A DNA stretch of 64,000 bases. It comes from Streptomyces sp. SLBN-31. Its GTDB lineage: Bacteria > Actinomycetota > Actinomycetes > Streptomycetales > Streptomycetaceae. Location of the stretch: positions 310,001 through 374,000 of the forward strand of contig NZ_VFNC01000003.1 in the NCBI RefSeq assembly GCF_006715395.1. Direction: 5' to 3'. Each line of letters opens with the position of its first letter. Position 1 is the first letter of the stretch. The translations under genes and the position numbers were made by a program. Under the pieces are notes generated by a model. It did not search any database. It saw nothing but the letters and a program-made list of their open reading frames with translations, and had not been told where the DNA came from. Shown piece by piece: positions 60,380 through 64,000 of this stretch.

Positions 60380-60982
60380 ATGACCATCGCCCCGGACGAA
60401 GCGCGGCACGGCGCATCCCACCTCTACCGGGTCATGCGGGATTTCGTGCACTCCACGGACGACACCCTTCCCGGCAAGTTCGAGATCACCAAGGAAGGGA
60501 TCGTCCTCGACATGATGTCGCCCTCGAAGCCGCACGAACTCACCGTGCTGCGCGTCCGGCAGCGCCTGGAGAAGGTGATGCCCGAGGAGCTGGTGGCCCA
60601 TACGGGTGAGCCCGACGTCGAGGACGAACCCGAGGGCGTCATGCGACGTCCCGACGTCATGGTGATCAGCGAGGCGGAGATGGAGGGAGACGGTTCCTTC
60701 GACCCCCGCTCTCTCGTCGCCGCCGTGGAGATCGTCTCGCGCTCGAACCCGGACAATGACTGGGTCTCCAAGCTGCGCGACTACCCCCTGATCGGCGTCC
60801 CCGTCTACGCGATCTTCGACCCCCGCACCGGCACCGGGGCCGTCCTCACCGACATCCACCCCACCCCCGACGGCCCCCGCTACGCCACCCGCAAGGACTT
60901 CGTCTACGGGGAGGACGTCACGATCGGCGACTGGACGATCTCGACCGACGACCTGCCGCGTTACCAGCCCATCGGCCGGTAG
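60380..60982 (+). CDS. Uma2 family PD-(D/E)XK nuclease-fold protein
   Basis: A 200-residue protein of the DUF820/Uma2 family. Key residues are RRPDVMVIS (Asp), AVEIVSRS (Glu-x-Val) and KLRDYPLIGVPVYAIFDP, which form the PD-(D/E)XK core. The N-terminus has RYGKFEITKEGIVLDMM-type strands. These proteins are widespread and expanded in Streptomyces; their physiological substrate is not established. ATG 60380 follows GAGGAGCG. Its 3' end overlaps the convergent gene by 22 nt. Confidence 0.88.
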   Translation: MTIAPDEARHGASHLYRVMRDFVHSTDDTLPGKFEITKEGIVLDMMSPSKPHELTVLRVRQRLEKVMPEELVAHTGEPDVEDEPEGVMRRPDVMVISEAEMEGDGSFDPRSLVAAVEIVSRSNPDNDWVSKLRDYPLIGVPVYAIFDPRTGTGAVLTDIHPTPDGPRYATRKDFVYGEDVTIGDWTISTDDLPRYQPIGR

Positions 60983-61341
60983 TACCCCAGCACCGCCGCC
61001 AGTTGCGCGAACCACTGGCCCAGCTGGGCTCTGGGCTTCGCCTGGACGACGCACTCGTAGAACTGGCCGTTCGGCAGGACCACCGCCATCATCAGGGCCT
61101 TGCCGTTGGGGCTCGCCTTGTAGTGGACGCTCTGAATCTCCGGCCAGGAGAACTCGACGGCCGCGCCGTGATCCTCGAAGGCGACGCCCGTGACGTCGAC
61201 CACGATGGAGTTGTGGACGTCCACCGCCATGAACTCGGGTCCCTCGGCGGGCGGTTGGGCGGGGGTGGGGGCGTACTGCGGGGGCGGCGGGCCGAAGCCC
61301 TGCGGAGGCTGGTTTCCGTACGGCGGTGGCTGGGTGGTCAT
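60961..61341 (-). CDS. Hypothetical protein with Pro-rich N-terminus
   Basis: A 126-residue protein. The first ~35 residues are Pro/Gln/Gly-rich. The rest is a compact domain (FMAVDVHNSIVVDVTGVAFED, then VEFSWPEIQSVHYKAS, MMAVVLPNGQFYECVVQAK) that looks like a PH-like or SH3-like fold. Function unknown. It is convergent with Uma2 (22-nt overlap) and divergent from the ferric reductase remnant. Confidence 0.65.
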   Translation of the reverse strand: MTTQPPPYGNQPPQGFGPPPPQYAPTPAQPPAEGPEFMAVDVHNSIVVDVTGVAFEDHGAAVEFSWPEIQSVHYKASPNGKALMMAVVLPNGQFYECVVQAKPRAQLGQWFAQLAAVLGYYRPMGW

Positions 61342-61508
61342 CTGCTTCCGTCCCCGAATGCGGCGTGGCTACTGGGAACATCTTCGCTCAGGTCGGGTCG
61401 GCCCACCCAGAGCCCGTACTTGGTGCGCGCGGGACTGTGACGTCTGCTCCGGCCGGTGCGCTGGAGGTGGATGCGGGGGAAGCCAAGGCGAGCGAAGGAA
61501 AGACGGCC

Positions 61509-62075
61509 TTGACGACCATCCAGCACAGCCGGGCGGGACGGCGGCAGACCATGCGCCGCATCCGCCCCCGGCGTTCCCCCGCCGCGCCCCTGCTCCTGCT
61601 CTCCTGGGCGGGCGCGGCCGCCATGGTGTGGCTGTGGTGGCGGGGCACCCCGGCCGTCGCGGCGACCACGGCCGACCGGCTGGTCAACGCGGGCCGCATC
61701 ACCGGACTGCTCGCCGGATACGCGATCGCCCTCGTGATCGCCCAGATGGCACGCGTCCCCGCGCTGGAACGCCGCGTCGGCTCCGAACGCGTGGTGCGCT
61801 GGCACGCCCGCGGCGGCCGTTACGCGCTCTCGCTGACCCTCGCCCACGTCGTGCTGATCCTGTACGGGTACGCCCTCCAGGCGAACACCGGCATCGTGCC
61901 GCAGACGGTCTCCGTCGTCACCGGCTACCCGGACATGGTCAAGGCGACGGTGGGCACGGCGCTGCTGCTCCTCGTCGGCTTCGTCTCCGCCGGCGCCGTA
62001 CGACGTGCCGCACCGCCGTATCCACCACGAGTCGTTCGAGTTCTAGGGCGGACCTGTGACACGTCGTACCGCTGA
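61509..62075 (+). pseudogene. Ferric-reductase-like membrane gene with internal deletion
   Basis: The 188-codon frame encodes the N-terminal haem-binding membrane part of a ferric-reductase-like oxidoreductase (AAPLLLLSWAGAAAMVWLWW, GRITGLLAGYAIALVIAQM, VRWHARGGRYALSLTLAHVVLI). After VSAGAVRR the match ends and a nonsense tail follows. In another frame, 62005-62046 reads VPHRRIHHESFEF-stop, which is how the C-terminus of the full FAD/NAD(P)-binding reductase typically ends. So roughly 250 codons in the middle appear deleted, out of frame. The start is TTG 61509, 6 nt after AAGGAAAG. Confidence 0.78.
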
Positions 62076-62090
62076 CGCGCTGGAGCTGCC

Positions 62091-62690
62091 GTGAGGAAGA
62101 AGCATCCGTTCCGCCATGCCCTGCTGGCCACCGCCGGCGCCGTTTCCGGCATCGTGCTGCTGATCGCGCTGAAGCCGACCACCGACCCGGGACTCGCGCA
62201 GGCGGCCACCCCCGCGCCCAAGCTCACGGCACAGGCCTCCGCGTCCCCCTCGGCGTCCGCGCACTCCGCGTCCGCTTCTCCCTCGCCGTCGCAGACGCCC
62301 GGGAAGAAGCGCACCCCGTCGTCCTCCGCGCGGCCGTCGCACTCCACGTCGGCCGCCCCCACGCGGACCAGCAGCGCCCCCTTCGCCCCGAAGACCACCT
62401 CGGCCGCACCCACGACCCGTACCGTCACCGGGGCCACGGCCCAGACCAAGTACGGGCCCGTCCAGGTGCGGATCACTCTCACCGGCAGCAGGATCACCTC
62501 GGCGAGCGCGGTTCAGTACCCGGACGAGACCGCCCGCAGCAAGGACATCAACGCGACGGCCGTCCCCAAGCTCGACCAGGAGACGTTGCGGGCGCAGAGC
62601 GCGCGGATCGACACCGTGTCCGGGGCGACGTACACCAGCACGGGCTACAGGCAGTCGCTGCAGAGCGCGTTGGACAAGGCCGGCGCCTGA
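62091..62690 (+). CDS. FMN-binding domain secreted protein
   Basis: A 199-residue protein with an N-terminal membrane anchor or signal (FRHALLATAGAVSGIVLLIAL). A Ser/Pro/Thr-rich extracellular linker (residues ~45-110) leads to a C-terminal FMN-binding domain. The motif DTVSGATYTSTGYRQSL carries the threonine that is covalently flavinylated by ApbE in related proteins. Normally it takes electrons from the adjacent membrane reductase, which here is broken. GTG 62091 starts 15 nt after the upstream remnant's stop. Confidence 0.85.
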   Translation: MRKKHPFRHALLATAGAVSGIVLLIALKPTTDPGLAQAATPAPKLTAQASASPSASAHSASASPSPSQTPGKKRTPSSSARPSHSTSAAPTRTSSAPFAPKTTSAAPTTRTVTGATAQTKYGPVQVRITLTGSRITSASAVQYPDETARSKDINATAVPKLDQETLRAQSARIDTVSGATYTSTGYRQSLQSALDKAGA

Positions 62691-62742
62691 GCACGCGAAA
62701 AGCAGGCGCTCCGCGTCCGCCCGCCCGGGTAGCGTCCGCCGC

Positions 62743-63267
62743 ATGATCCTCGAACGACTCGTGCCGACGGACGGCGCCCTCCCCGGAGAGCTCCTGACCG
62801 AGCTGACCGCCCTGTACGCCTCCAACCGCGCGTTCCACGCGCTCAGCGGCGAGTTCCCGGACCCGGACGACATCCGTCCGGAGCAGGTGGCGACCGCACT
62901 GGCCGACGACCTGGCGCACCCGGACGCCGAGGTCCTGCTCGCCCGCAGCGAGGGCCGGCTGGTCGGCATCGCCATCACCCTGGCCCACCACCCCGACCCG
63001 GCCGACCCGGACCCGTGGATCGGCCTGCTGATGGTGGACGCGACCCTGCACGGGAGGGGCCACGGACGGCAGTTCGCCACGCTCGTCGAGGACGGCTTCC
63101 GACGGGCCGGCCGCACCGCGGTCCGCCTCGCCGTCCTGGAGAACAACCCCAAGGCCCTCGCCTTCTGGACCACCCTCGGCTACGAGGTCATCGACCACCG
63201 CCCGGACCGCGACCTCGGCCGCCCGTGCGCGGTGCTGCGCAAGGAACTGACCAACCCGCCCGTGTGA
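62743..63267 (+). CDS. GNAT family N-acetyltransferase
   Basis: A 174-residue GNAT. After a variable N-terminal helix pair, the core has EVLLARSEGRLVGIAITLAH, DPWIGLLMVDATLHGRGHGRQFATLVED (acetyl-CoA loop RGHGRQ) and VLENNPKALAFWTTLGYEVIDH. The substrate is unknown. It is downstream of the FMN-binding gene with its own ATG (62743); no overlap or clear operon. Confidence 0.88.
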   Translation: MILERLVPTDGALPGELLTELTALYASNRAFHALSGEFPDPDDIRPEQVATALADDLAHPDAEVLLARSEGRLVGIAITLAHHPDPADPDPWIGLLMVDATLHGRGHGRQFATLVEDGFRRAGRTAVRLAVLENNPKALAFWTTLGYEVIDHRPDRDLGRPCAVLRKELTNPPV

Positions 63268-63521
63268 GCGCGCGTCCCCGGGGCGCCCAGGTGTGACATT
63301 TTCGCCGTCAACTGCGCTTGATCTAAGTGGAGTTCACACTGCCCACTCCGTCCGCATAGCGAACCTCGCGTCATGTCATTCGGACAAGAACACGTAAATT
63401 CTTGACGGCGGTCTGTCAAAAAGTTCGTTCAGGTGACAACCTCTCCTCGCTCGCCGCAACTCTGTGCCCCACCTGTGCCGCACCTGTGCCTCAGCCATGA
63501 GGCCGGCTCGAAGGAGACCGA

Positions 63522-64000
63522 GTGAGACAGCGTTCCCGTACGCTCCGCACCGCCGCCCTGATCGGCTCCGCCGCGATGGTCGTGCTCGCCCTGCAGAACG
63601 GCGCCGCCACCGCCGCGCCCGCGCACTCCAGCGGCGTCACCGCCCTCCCCCTCACCGCCTCGGCCCGCGCCACCGCGCTCCGGTCGGCGCAGGAGGCCGC
63701 CGGTTCGACCGCCCGTGAACTCGGGCTCGGCGCGCAGGAGAAGCTCGTCGTCCAGGACGTGGTGAAGGACGCGAACGGCACCGTCCACACCCGCTACCAG
63801 CGCACCTACGCCGGTCTGCCCGTCCTCGGCGGCGACCTGGTCACGCACGTGGCGAAGAACGGCACCCTCAAGGGCGTCACCAAGGCGACCAAGGCCCGGA
63901 TATCCGTGGCGTCGACCGACGCCTCCGTGTCCGCCGCCTCCGCCAGGAAGACCGCCCTCGCGGGCACCGGCTCCTCGCAGGCCACCACCCGCAAGGTGAT
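63522..64000 (+). CDS. Partial CDS: secreted M4 (thermolysin-type) metalloprotease, N-terminal part
   Basis: The first 159 codons of a secreted protease that continues past the window. A signal peptide (RTLRTAALIGSAAMVVLALQ, cleavage near ATAAPA) precedes a FTP/propeptide region with DVVKDANGTVHTRYQRTYAGLPVLGGDLVTHV, typical of thermolysin-family precursors. The catalytic HExxH lies beyond the edge, so the M4 assignment rests on the propeptide. GTG 63522 follows GAAGGAGA. The 254-bp upstream gap has a TTGACG (63400) near AT-rich words, a candidate promoter. Confidence 0.82.
   Translation, partial: MRQRSRTLRTAALIGSAAMVVLALQNGAATAAPAHSSGVTALPLTASARATALRSAQEAAGSTARELGLGAQEKLVVQDVVKDANGTVHTRYQRTYAGLPVLGGDLVTHVAKNGTLKGVTKATKARISVASTDASVSAASARKTALAGTGSSQATTRKV

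Overview
This is a 64 kb stretch of linear actinobacterial chromosome, almost certainly from a Streptomyces. The evidence is very high GC, GTG/TTG/CTG starts, and many short convergent or 4-nt-overlapping genes. It also carries genus-typical families: a DUF397/XRE-DUF5753/ATP-binding trio, mycothiol-type maleylpyruvate isomerases, futalosine menaquinone genes, groEL2 with CIRCE, a DasR-type nagKA, cdgB and TerD. Gene order resembles, from memory, the SCO43xx-SCO42xx core of S. coelicolor. I see no rRNA, tRNA, CRISPR, insertion sequence or prophage. The window is core chromosome with small local lesions, repeats and duplications.

Layout. 1-8 kb: a MarR regulator leading into a gene cut by the window edge, a small ribbon-helix-helix protein, a purine permease, a CtpE-like P-type ATPase, and three tandem secreted paralogues. 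8-19 kb: a large sacsin-type GHKL ATPase, a 92-bp repeat, DUF3027, an MFS protein, a lipoprotein coupled to mqnB-mqnD (futalosine menaquinone pathway), a cold-shock protein and a HAD phosphatase. 19-32 kb: DNA/RNA machinery (XPB accessory protein, galU, XPB helicase, HelD-like helicase), cutC, mycothiol-type enzymes, an HD hydrolase and a DinB-GNAT fusion. 32-39 kb: an RpiR regulator with murQ (MurNAc-6-P recycling), an esterase, an Old Yellow Enzyme and groEL2 behind two CIRCE operators. 39-46 kb: a cold-shock gene, cysO-thrC behind a well-conserved SAM-I riboswitch, gpgS, and convergent otsA/otsB around a 13-bp tandem repeat.

46-51 kb: a sugar-binding lipoprotein divergent from nagK-nagA, with two DasR-like operators between them, then a PfkB sugar kinase and a frameshifted secreted-protein remnant. 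51-57 kb: a membrane-anchored carbohydrate-binding protein, the GAF-PAS-GGDEF cyclase cdgB with an ideal Crp-type palindrome upstream, a flavin reductase, a frameshifted GNAT gene, an ECF41-like sigma factor, arfB and terD. 57-64 kb: the DUF397/XRE/ATP-binding trio, an HTH gene behind a strongly folded leader, a Uma2 nuclease-fold protein, a ferric-reductase gene with an internal deletion beside an FMN-binding protein, a GNAT and the start of an M4 metalloprotease.

The clearest linked theme is amino-sugar and cell-wall recycling: RpiR-murQ feeds GlcNAc-6-P, which nagK and nagA also handle. A second theme is trehalose and glucosylglycerate osmolytes (otsA, otsB, gpgS, galU). The observations most worth following are the SAM-I riboswitch on threonine synthase, the Crp-type site upstream of cdgB, the repeats at gene ends, and three decayed genes. 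I did not find a convincing wholly new multi-gene system.
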